Shown here piece after piece: positions 1 to 6,289 of a stretch of 20,166 nucleotides of DNA (the first letter of the stretch is position 1; the number at the start of each line of letters is the position of its first letter). The position numbers and the translations under genes are program-made. Below the pieces are notes generated by a model. The model saw nothing but the letters and a program-made list of their open reading frames with translations. It was not told the origin of the DNA and made no database searches. Source of the stretch: an uncultured Oscillospiraceae bacterium. GTDB taxonomy: Bacteria; Bacillota; Clostridia; Oscillospirales; Acutalibacteraceae. The stretch lies in assembly GCA_910588935.1 (NCBI GenBank), contig CAJUSM010000030.1, positions 12,927-33,092 of the forward strand, written 5' to 3'.

Positions 1-414
1 GATATTCCTGAAAGCCTGTATCAAAACCTGGATTTTATTAAGCCCAACGAGGTGGAGCTGGCTACCCTGGTGGAAAACTCGGATGCGGCCCGCAGCCTGG
101 AAAGCTCTGTAAAACAGCTGCAGGACCGCGGCGTAAAAAACGTGGTGGTCAGCTTAGGGGAAAAAGGGGTATTCCTTCGGGACAGTCAGGGCCACACCGT
201 CAGCTTTCCCGCCGACCACAGGGTACAGGCAGTGGATACCACTGCGGCAGGCGACAGCTTTACCGCCGCCATGGCTTACGGGCTTTCCAATGGCTGGCAG
301 CTTACAGACGCGGTAAAGCTGGCTGTCCGCGTTTCTAATATTGTTGTTACCCGCAAGGGAGCCCAGGCCTCTATCCCCAATATGTGGGAAGTGGAAGGGG
401 AATCTTCACTCTAA
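1..414 (+). CDS. rbsK: Ribokinase (PfkB family), 3' part only
   Basis: This is the C-terminal part of a PfkB-family sugar kinase, open from base 1, so the N-terminus lies outside the window. In frame 1 it begins DIPESLYQNLDF and then has KPNEVEL, the typical ribokinase motif in the middle of the fold. Near the end is DTTAAGDSFTAA, the PfkB signature with the catalytic Asp and the anion hole (AAGD). The tail VTRKGAQASIP is also typical of ribokinases, which phosphorylate ribose at O5 using ATP in the cytoplasm. Fructokinase or another PfkB sugar kinase is possible because the substrate-binding N-terminal half is missing. A terminator follows six bases after the stop, so this gene ends its transcription unit. 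Confidence 0.85.
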   Translation, partial: DIPESLYQNLDFIKPNEVELATLVENSDAARSLESSVKQLQDRGVKNVVVSLGEKGVFLRDSQGHTVSFPADHRVQAVDTTAAGDSFTAAMAYGLSNGWQLTDAVKLAVRVSNIVVTRKGAQASIPNMWEVEGESSL

Positions 415-419
415 AGCTA

Positions 420-454
420 AGAGCCGGCAGCAAAGCCGGCTCTTTCTTTTTATT
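420..454 (+). terminator. Rho-independent terminator of the ribokinase gene
   Basis: A perfect 9-bp stem, AGAGCCGGC (420-428) with GCCGGCTCT (435-443), has a 6-nt loop and is followed directly by a T-rich tract up to about 454. It starts six bases after the stop codon. Confidence 0.9.
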
Positions 455-504
455 ACTATGGTGTTTATCAGCTTGGCTTCTGAAAAAACAAAAAGAGCCC
501 ATGG

Positions 505-566
505 TATAGTGAACGCGGCTTAACAGAAGACTTGCCTCCTTTGAAAGCCGGTGGATACCGGTTTTT
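505..566 (+). ncRNA. Speculative short RNA with an anti-SD-like segment
   Basis: An extended -10 box (TGG followed by TATAGT at 505-510) lies on the + strand without a recognisable -35. About 40 bases further on is a 5-bp hairpin, CCGGT (548-552) with ACCGG (557-561), followed by TTTTT (562-566). Together they would delimit an RNA of about 50 nt. Its unpaired 5' half contains CCTCCTTT, which matches the anti-Shine-Dalgarno end of 16S rRNA. No ORF fits inside. The hairpin is short and the promoter is incomplete, so this is a suggestion only. The rest of 455-642 shows no gene and no clear terminator for the exporter gene. Confidence 0.2.
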
Positions 567-642
567 AAGCGCGCCTCCTATGGGGAGCCCTTTCTCTAGT
601 TTCTCCGGTTCTTAAAACATCATGAGCCCGGTTAAGATCAGC

Positions 643-2376
643 TTAAAACACGCAGGATGCCTGGTACAGCCCGGCATACACACCATCTAGGTCCATCAGT
701 TCCTGGTGGGTGCCTTGCTCACAAATACCGTTTCCATCCAGCACCAAAATACGCCCTGCCTTCCGAACCGTAGACAGCCGGTGGGCAATAACGAAGGTGG
801 TCCTCCGCTGGGCCAGCCGCTCCAAAGACCGCTGGACAATCTGCTCGCTGCCGCTGTCCAAGGCACTGGTGGCCTCGTCAAAAATCAGGATCGGGGGATC
901 CTTTAGGAACACCCGGGCAATGGAGAGCCTTTGCTGCTGGCCGCCAGAAAGCCTAACCCCGTGGGGGCCAATATCCGCATCGTATCCGCCGGGAAGCTTT
1001 TGGATAAACTCATGGGCCCCAGCCTGTCTGGCGGCCTCTACAATCTCCTCCCGGCTGGCCCCAGGCCGGCCGTAGGCAATGTTTTCCGCCACTGTACCGG
1101 TAAAGAGATATACGTCCTGCTGCACCACCCCCACATTTTCCCGCAGTGTTCGCAAAGGGAGCTTTTCCACAGGTATGCCGTCCAGCAAGAGCCGTCCCTG
1201 CCGAGGCTCATAAAAGCGGGGAATCAGAGAACACAGGGTGGTCTTCCCCACGCCGGAGGCGCCTACCAGAGCAACATACTCCCCTGCCTCCACGGTCAGG
1301 TTCAGGTTGCGGAAGACCTCTCCCCCCTGGCCATACCCAAAACCTACCTGGCAGAATTGGAGCTTCCCGTCAATTTTTTCCGGTTTTATCGGGCTGGGCT
1401 CGTCCTGAATGCCAGGCGGGGTTTCCATTAGCTCCCGGTACCGGCGAAAGCTGGTCCTGCCCTCCTGGAGCAGACGGCTGGTATTTACCAGGCCTTGTAT
1501 GGGCCCGGTAAAATAGCCAATGTACAGCAAAAAGAGCAGCAAATCCCCTAGGGCCATAGAGCCCCGCAGAATTGCCAGCCCGCCAAACACCACCACCGCA
1601 ATGGGAATAAGGGCGGCAAAGGTGTCAATGCCTGTGTACAGCCTGGCCTCGCTTTGGTAGCTTATCCGGCGATCCTCCAAAAAGCGTTGGTTCTGCCGGC
1701 CAAACTTTTCTTCCTCTACAGCTTCGCCCACAAAGGACTGTACCACCCGAATGCCCGAAAGGGAATCCTCCGCCTGGGCGTTGATCCTCCCCATGCTCTC
1801 TCGGGAGCGCTCCATGGCGGCCCCCATTTTCCGGTTGAAATACAGGGTATAAGCCAACATAAAGGGCAGAAAAGCCAGAATTATCAGCGTGGTGGGCCAA
1901 TGGACCCCCAGCAGAATTACGGCGGCCCCTACAAATTTCAGGCCAAAAACCAGCAGATCCTCCGGCACATGGTGAAAGAACTCGGCCAAGGATAGGGAAT
2001 CGTTTGTAATACGGGACATAAGATCCCCTACTGTATGCTCATCATAATAGCGAAACGAAAGGCGCTGGCAGTGCCGGAACATTTGGGCGCGCATGTCCCT
2101 CTCAATTTTCGCCCCCAAATAATGGCCCTGGTAGTCGTAAAAATAGGCGCACAAAGCCTGCACAAGGGTAAGGGCAACCAAAATCAACCCGGTCCAGAGC
2201 ACCTGCGAAAAGGCCGGGCTCCCGGCGCTGAGCAGGGTATCGGCCATATAGCGCACCCCCAGGGGCACGGCAAGGGCAATACCGGCCGCTGTGACAGAGC
2301 AAAGAAGATCGGCCCCAAAGAGCCAGCGGTAGGGCTTATAAAACGAGATTAATTGCTTAAAATGTACTTTATTCAA
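643..2376 (-). CDS. ABC exporter half-transporter (fused permease and ATPase)
   Basis: This 577-residue protein has the layout of an MsbA/LmrA/BmrA-type exporter. The N-terminal type-1 exporter membrane domain (about residues 15-310) holds several hydrophobic helices. The C-terminal ATPase domain (about 335-577) has Walker A GASGVGKTT (372-380), Q-loop VVQQD (about 417-421), signature LSGGQ (476-480), Walker B ILIFDEA (496-502) and switch His532. It should work as a dimer in the cytoplasmic membrane and pump lipids, drugs or peptides outward; the substrate cannot be read from the sequence. The start codon is TTG, supported by AGGAGG seven bases upstream and by the lack of a better start. It stands alone as a gene, with a long leader carrying a small ORF and competing RNA arms, which suggests inducible expression. 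Confidence 0.9.
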   Translation of the reverse strand: MNKVHFKQLISFYKPYRWLFGADLLCSVTAAGIALAVPLGVRYMADTLLSAGSPAFSQVLWTGLILVALTLVQALCAYFYDYQGHYLGAKIERDMRAQMFRHCQRLSFRYYDEHTVGDLMSRITNDSLSLAEFFHHVPEDLLVFGLKFVGAAVILLGVHWPTTLIILAFLPFMLAYTLYFNRKMGAAMERSRESMGRINAQAEDSLSGIRVVQSFVGEAVEEEKFGRQNQRFLEDRRISYQSEARLYTGIDTFAALIPIAVVVFGGLAILRGSMALGDLLLFLLYIGYFTGPIQGLVNTSRLLQEGRTSFRRYRELMETPPGIQDEPSPIKPEKIDGKLQFCQVGFGYGQGGEVFRNLNLTVEAGEYVALVGASGVGKTTLCSLIPRFYEPRQGRLLLDGIPVEKLPLRTLRENVGVVQQDVYLFTGTVAENIAYGRPGASREEIVEAARQAGAHEFIQKLPGGYDADIGPHGVRLSGGQQQRLSIARVFLKDPPILIFDEATSALDSGSEQIVQRSLERLAQRRTTFVIAHRLSTVRKAGRILVLDGNGICEQGTHQELMDLDGVYAGLYQASCVF

Positions 2377-2382
2377 AGTGCT

Positions 2383-2444
2383 TTCCTCCTAAAAATTGTG
2401 CGGGAGGAAGAGGCGCCTGGAATCAGATGCCGGAAATCCTCCCG
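2383..2444 (-). promoter_or_regulatory. Candidate translational attenuator of the ABC exporter
   Basis: Three complementary arms lie between the leader ORF and the exporter start. Arm 1, CGGGAGGA (2437-2444), lies inside the leader ORF. Arm 2, TCCTCCCG (2401-2408), pairs perfectly with arm 1 over 8 bp. Arm 3 is the exporter Shine-Dalgarno region GGAGGAA (2383-2389), which pairs over 7 bp with TTCCTCC (2403-2409), a segment overlapping arm 2. Arms 1:2 and 2:3 are therefore mutually exclusive, and only 2:3 hides the ribosome binding site. A run of five T follows the 1:2 stem, but only after a 5-nt gap, so transcription termination is less likely than translational control. The logic is inference; the complementarity is directly visible. 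Confidence 0.5.
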
Positions 2445-2479
2445 AATTGGGTCATGATTTTGGCAGAGAATGCTTTCAT
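2423..2479 (-). CDS. Putative 18-residue leader peptide upstream of the ABC exporter
   Basis: A small ORF (MKAFSAKIMTQFGRISGI) lies in the 5' leader of the exporter mRNA and ends 46 bases before the TTG start. It has an ATG and an AAAGGA ribosome binding site about 10 bases upstream. Codons 12-15 contain arm 1 of the attenuator, so ribosome position on this ORF would decide which RNA hairpin forms. Leader peptides of this kind are known for inducible erm genes and for the bmrB-bmrCD exporter locus of Bacillus, but I recognise no sequence similarity to those. The reading frame is short enough to arise by chance; its position between promoter and hairpin is what makes it credible. Confidence 0.45.
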   Translation of the reverse strand: MKAFSAKIMTQFGRISGI

Positions 2480-2580
2480 ATTAGATCGTTCCTTTCTGTG
2501 TTTTTTGGGCCGGCTCAAAAACAGTTTGTTTGGCCCTAGCGCCATAGGCATTGGGTTTCCAGATGGCGGCTCTGAAAGCC

Positions 2581-2609
2581 ATTATAGCAGGAGGGCAAGA
2601 AAGCGTCAA
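2581..2609 (-). promoter_or_regulatory. Sigma-A promoter of the ABC exporter
   Basis: TTGACG (2604-2609) and TATAAT (2581-2586) on the - strand are separated by exactly 17 bases, close to the vegetative consensus. Transcription would start near 2574, giving a leader of about 200 nt before the exporter start. This leader also contains a GGGCC/GGCCC hairpin (2507-2536) ahead of the small ORF. Confidence 0.8.
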
Positions 2610-2699
2610 GGAGAACGCGCGCAGGGGAACTGCCCAACCGAGGAGATAAAGGTAAGCAAGAGAAGAAAAAGCGCGGCTCTCAGATGCCGTGAGAAAATG

Positions 2700-2733
2700 G
2701 GAAAAGTTTCGTAGACTTCGCTTCGCGAAGTCT
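2700..2733. repeat. Palindromic intergenic element with TTC loop
   Basis: The motif ggaaaagtttcgt (2700-2712) is followed directly by a perfect 9-bp stem, AGACTTCGC (2713-2721) with GCGAAGTCT (2725-2733), and a TTC loop. The same layout recurs at 20116-20162 with a different stem sequence. No T-run follows in either direction, so it is not an obvious terminator. Confidence 0.45.
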
Positions 2734-2757
2734 TGCCTTTCTCAAAGGCTGCGGGGT

Positions 2758-2774
2758 GTGGGGCGGCGCCCCAC
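2758..2774. repeat. GC-rich perfect hairpin
   Basis: A 7-bp stem, GTGGGGC (2758-2764) with GCCCCAC (2768-2774), closes a GGC loop. AAGGCT (from about 2745) and GGCCTT just outside could add an outer stem with one wobble pair. It lies downstream of the CBS gene, which is read on the - strand, and may help end that transcript or be a dispersed palindrome. On the - strand a T6 tract (about 2790-2795) lies upstream of this hairpin, not after it, so a standard terminator is not supported. Confidence 0.4.
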
Positions 2775-2845
2775 GGCCTTGCCAGGGCAAAAAAGCGCGG
2801 AGAAATGCCTGGTGCCGCATTTCGTCCACGCTCTTGTCTTCTTCC

Positions 2846-3556
2846 CTATTGCTCCCCCAGTACGTCCCAAGGGGTCAGCATGCCAAGCAAAGGCTGGTCG
2901 GGTTGACCGTCCTGGGTAATGAAGATCACAGAAACCCGCTTATTCCTTGCCCGCACCTGCTCAAACCTCTGGCGCACCTCAATATAGGTGGTGTCTGCGG
3001 GTACAAACTCGTAATTTTCAATATGCTCCTCTACCGCCAGATAGCCTCGCATATCCTTTACAGTTGTCTCCTTTGTAACGCCCTTGCCCCCGGTGCGCAA
3101 CATATAGCGGAACACCGACCCCACACTGAATACCCCATAGAACCTGCCGTCCCGCATAACGGGAATATGGGAATAGCCGTTTTTTTCCATAACCTCCATA
3201 ACCCGCAGCACCTTCTGGTTGGGCCCGGCCTTCAGAACCCGCTCCCCCTTAGTGGCAAAGTCCATGGCCAGCGGGGGGCGGCGGACAAAATCCAGCACCT
3301 CCCGCAGGGCGTCTACCACCGGCTGAGAGGGCTCTACCACCGGTTGGCCGTCCATATTGGCACTGTGGGCCATTAGGTTTCGGATATGCCTGCACAAATC
3401 CAGCTTATCCCGTACTGGCGCGCTCTCATAATCCTTGACAAATTCGTACACCACGCTGCTAAAATGCCTGCGGGCATTGCGGTATTTATCCTCCAGCTCA
3501 TCCTCAATCTGCTTATAAAGATCCAAAAATAACGCCGCTCTATCCTGTCCGTCCAT
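2846..3556 (-). CDS. HEPN-like motif / tandem CBS domain protein
   Basis: A 236-residue soluble protein. Residues about 1-92 are helical and contain RNLMAH (R59 to H64), an Rx4H arrangement with Asn after Arg, as in HEPN domains. Two CBS motifs follow (about 97-155 and 168-234), and CBS pairs usually bind adenine nucleotides as an energy or second-messenger sensor. The reading frame extends to an ATG at 3583, but that start has no ribosome binding site; the ATG at 3556 has GGAAGG eight bases upstream and is preferred. It lies about 130 bases downstream of the RNase M5-like gene and is probably in the same transcript. Whether the HEPN-like part is an active ribonuclease, a folded scaffold or a chance match is unknown. 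Confidence 0.75.
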   Translation of the reverse strand: MDGQDRAALFLDLYKQIEDELEDKYRNARRHFSSVVYEFVKDYESAPVRDKLDLCRHIRNLMAHSANMDGQPVVEPSQPVVDALREVLDFVRRPPLAMDFATKGERVLKAGPNQKVLRVMEVMEKNGYSHIPVMRDGRFYGVFSVGSVFRYMLRTGGKGVTKETTVKDMRGYLAVEEHIENYEFVPADTTYIEVRQRFEQVRARNKRVSVIFITQDGQPDQPLLGMLTPWDVLGEQ

Positions 3557-3685
3557 GCCGCACCCCTTCCTTATATTGCCCATATCACGCCTGGGTGATG
3601 TTCTCGGCCAACAAAATTCCCATCTCTCCGTTTCTTTTCATGGTTCCTATTCATTTACCATTGGCTGCCCCCATGGCAATCCAAA

Positions 3686-4279
3686 TTATTTTTCCGGCTC
3701 CATGGCCAGTTCCTCTATCTCTTCTTTGGTATATAGCCCATTCAGCGCCTGGAGCAGCCCATTGGCCGAAAGCCGCTCTGGCAGGCCCAGCCGCTTTTGC
3801 AGCCTTTTCCGCCTCTCCCCGCTGTCTGGGGCTCCGCTAAGACCCAGCTGATATAGATCCGCCTTTGTCAGCCTTTCCCCAGCCTTGGAAAGCCCGCCGC
3901 CCTCAATCTCCGCGCCTGCCCGGCGCAGGCTTTCCTCCAGAGCCTGCAGGCTCATGCCCTCTACCCCCAGTTTGCCCTCCTTAGAGGGCCGGGCTTTCCG
4001 CCGTTCCTTTCCGGCTACATCAGGAATATAGGCATGCTTCACCTGGTTTGGGGGAAGACATTGGCTGAGCTTGCTGCGGATGAGGAATCCCGCCCCGTCG
4101 CTGTCTGTCAGCACGATTACCCCCCGCTGGGCAGCCATACGGCGGATTAGCTCCATACGCTGCCGGTCCTGAAAAATCTGAAAGCCGCCGGTCTCTATCA
4201 CAATTCCTTCCACCAGGCCCATCACCTTGGCCTTATCATACCGGCCCTCTACCACAATGGCTTCTTTTACCCGGATCAT
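3686..4279 (-). CDS. rnmV: RNase M5-like Toprim protein (DUF4093 type)
   Basis: A 197-residue protein matching ribonuclease M5, which trims 5S rRNA precursors in Bacillota. The Toprim domain fills the N-terminal half: VVEGRYD with the catalytic Glu11, then TDSDGAG with Asp59 and Asp61 that bind Mg2+. The C-terminal half (about 115-197) fits the helical extension typical of RnmV. Length is close to the family norm of about 180-190. Its ATG overlaps the holA stop (ATGA), and its ribosome binding site GGAGG lies in the end of holA, so the two are translationally coupled. In Bacillus rnmV is followed by ksgA; here it is not. A Toprim protein of related but different function is the main alternative. 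Confidence 0.8.
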   Translation of the reverse strand: MIRVKEAIVVEGRYDKAKVMGLVEGIVIETGGFQIFQDRQRMELIRRMAAQRGVIVLTDSDGAGFLIRSKLSQCLPPNQVKHAYIPDVAGKERRKARPSKEGKLGVEGMSLQALEESLRRAGAEIEGGGLSKAGERLTKADLYQLGLSGAPDSGERRKRLQKRLGLPERLSANGLLQALNGLYTKEEIEELAMEPEK

Positions 4280-5334
4280 TGCCCTTTCCCTCCGCGCGCG
4301 GTTAGCAGAAGTCTGGCCACCAGGGTTTCCAAAATCAGCCTTCCCTCCAGCCGTGAGCTTTTTAGGGCCAGGTCCGCCTCCAGCAGCAGATTGAGACAGG
4401 CCTTTAGGGTTTCAAGAGAAAGGCCCCTGGCGTCCCGCTCGGCATACCGCAAACGAAAGGCCCGGTTCTTATAGTCTCCATACTCCAAAGGGGCCTGGCT
4501 GGTGAGCCCGCTTTCCAATGCGGCCTTTACCCGGTACATATCCACATAAGAGCTGCTCATGGCTCCCAATATAAAAATTGGGTCTTCATTCTGATACAGC
4601 AGGGCGTCCAAAAGGCCATAGGCTTTCTCATAATCCCCAGCTACCAAGGCGTTTACCATGAGAAAGACCGTAGTCTCTGTACTCTTTGGGGTTAGCTCCT
4701 CTACCATAGCAGGGGTAATCTCTCTTTCCCCCAACCCAGCGGCGTAGGCGCTCAGCTTTTCTGTCTCCCCCAACAGCAGGTTTAAATCCTGGCCAGCATA
4801 TTCCAGCAGCTTATTTAGGCCCTTAGGGGAAAAGCTGACGCCCTGTTTTCCACTTTCTGCCTCCAGCAGCTTCTTTAACTCCCCGGCCTCCCGGTTCCGG
4901 AATTCAACCACAAACCCTGCCTTTCCCGCTTTCTCCAGGAATTTCCGCCATTTGGCAGACTTCTTTCTCTCAAAAAGCAAAGTGGGGTACCAGAACACCA
5001 GGGTGGTGGTTTCTGCTGGGGAATCCAGCAGCTCCCAAAGCTTATCCAGCTCTTGCTGGGGTCTTTCCTCCACATTAAAGTCCTTTACTGCCACACACTT
5101 GTGCTCTGCCATAAAGGGCAGGGCCAGGGCCGCGTCGGCAATGCTGTCCACCGCTGCCTCCCCAGAGAGCTCGTTCCGGTTGAACTCTGGAAAGGCCTGG
5201 CCGCAGCTCTTATCCATCAGCCGTTCGGCGGCCCGGCGCAGCAGGTATTTCTCCTCCCCTATCAGTAGGTAGAGAGGGCCTGGCTCTCCTACGGCCAGCT
5301 GTTTTCGCAGTTCCTGTTCGCTGATTTCCGGCAT
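4276..5334 (-). CDS. holA: DNA polymerase III subunit delta
   Basis: This 352-residue protein is the delta subunit of the clamp loader, which opens the beta sliding clamp during replication. The N-terminus has LYLLIGEEKYLLRRA, the usual start of the HolA fold where the P-loop is degenerate. It is followed by the PALP-type central region (LVFWYP, FRNREAGELKKLLE) and the collar domain with LLLGETEKLSAY and YQNEDPIFILGAMSSSY. Length agrees with the family (about 330-350). The ATG has AAAGGAGG six bases upstream. It precedes the RNase M5-like gene with a 4-nt overlap and follows rnfB after a 122-base gap without a convincing terminator, so read-through from rnfB is possible. Confidence 0.92.
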   Translation of the reverse strand: MPEISEQELRKQLAVGEPGPLYLLIGEEKYLLRRAAERLMDKSCGQAFPEFNRNELSGEAAVDSIADAALALPFMAEHKCVAVKDFNVEERPQQELDKLWELLDSPAETTTLVFWYPTLLFERKKSAKWRKFLEKAGKAGFVVEFRNREAGELKKLLEAESGKQGVSFSPKGLNKLLEYAGQDLNLLLGETEKLSAYAAGLGEREITPAMVEELTPKSTETTVFLMVNALVAGDYEKAYGLLDALLYQNEDPIFILGAMSSSYVDMYRVKAALESGLTSQAPLEYGDYKNRAFRLRYAERDARGLSLETLKACLNLLLEADLALKSSRLEGRLILETLVARLLLTARGGKGQ

Positions 5335-5456
5335 GGCGCGCCTCCTTTCGCAAGGGCTTATAAGAGCTTTCGGGTCAGAAGACGGAACACTTAAGAAGCA
5401 GAGGCCTGGCAGTCAGATGGAGCTGCATCTTTCTGTTTTGTCCTTGCTCCTATCTT

Positions 5457-6242
5457 TCAGCCTACTGTAATAATATGCCGGGGACAGACCTCTCCGCATT
5501 TGCCGCACCCGGTGCATCGTCCAGGATCCACCTGGGCCAGGCCGTCTTTTACGGCAATTGCCCCAGCCTCACAGGTTTTCTGGCACTTCATGCATCCAAT
5601 GCAGCCTACCTTACAGGCCTGCATAGTGGCCTTGCCCTTGTCGCAGCTAGAGCAGCGCACCACTGCCTGGGGCTTTACCGGCAGCAGGCGAATTAGCCCC
5701 TTGGGGCAGGCGGAAACGCATTTTCCACAGGCCACGCACTTGTCCTGGTCAATAATGGCAACCCCGTTACACACCTGCACCGCGCCGTAATCGCAGGCTT
5801 TCACACAGTCCCCTTGGCCCAGGCAGCCAAACCGGCAGCTGGAATCTCCCCCGGCCAGCAAGGAGGCCGCTGCGCAGCCCTCAATGCCCACATAGTCCAT
5901 GCGCCGGGAGGTGTTGTCGCTGCTGCCCATGCAGTGAACCAGAGCGGCCTTCCGCTCCATCTCTACCGCGCCGGAGCCTAGAATCTCCCCGCATTTGGCA
6001 GCCACCGCCGCCCCGCCCGGGGAACAGAGGCCAGGGACAGCCTCGCCTTTGGCCATAGCCGCCGCGTAGCCCGGACAGCCGGAGTAGCCGCAGGCGCCGC
6101 AGTTGGCCCCCGGGAGTATGGCCTCCAGGGCCTCGGCCTTTTCGTCCTTGGGCACGGCCATCACAATAGAGGCCACCGCCAGCACTACGCCGGCCAGCAG
6201 GCCGATGACGCCCACAATCAAAATTGGAGTAATGATATCCAT
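5457..6242 (-). CDS. rnfB: Rnf complex subunit B (ferredoxin-accepting Fe-S protein)
   Basis: RnfB is the entry point for electrons from reduced ferredoxin into the Rnf complex. This 261-residue protein has one N-terminal membrane helix (about 5-28) and then the four-Cys Fe-S motif C48-C51-C56-C73. The rest is rich in 4Fe-4S motifs: C136/C140/C146/C150, C169-C172-C175-C179, the Cys cluster 210-224, and C243-C246-C249-C253. The reading frame runs to a GTG at 6251, but that lies 1-2 bases from the AAGGAA ribosome binding site; the ATG at 6242 is 10 bases from it and gives a normal RnfB N-terminus. In other Clostridia rnfB directly follows rnfA. Here two lipoprotein genes, one broken, lie between. 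Confidence 0.93.
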   Translation of the reverse strand: MDIITPILIVGVIGLLAGVVLAVASIVMAVPKDEKAEALEAILPGANCGACGYSGCPGYAAAMAKGEAVPGLCSPGGAAVAAKCGEILGSGAVEMERKAALVHCMGSSDNTSRRMDYVGIEGCAAASLLAGGDSSCRFGCLGQGDCVKACDYGAVQVCNGVAIIDQDKCVACGKCVSACPKGLIRLLPVKPQAVVRCSSCDKGKATMQACKVGCIGCMKCQKTCEAGAIAVKDGLAQVDPGRCTGCGKCGEVCPRHIITVG

Positions 6243-6262
6243 AATATTCACATTCCTTCCCA

Positions 6263-6276
6263 GGGGGAGTTCCCCC
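6263..6276. other. GC hairpin just upstream of rnfB
   Basis: GGGGG (6263-6267) pairs with CCCCC (6272-6276) around AGTT. It lies between the pseudogene stop and the rnfB ribosome binding site and has no T-run after it. It could shield the 5' end of a processed rnfB mRNA, but no function can be shown. Confidence 0.35.
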
Positions 6277-6289
6277 CCGCATAAATTTT

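Noticed and set aside
2401..2444. Transcription terminator in the exporter leader
   Set aside because: The 8-bp stem is followed by T5 only after a 5-nt gap and has a 28-nt interior, so a standard terminator is less likely than translational control; it is not fully excluded.
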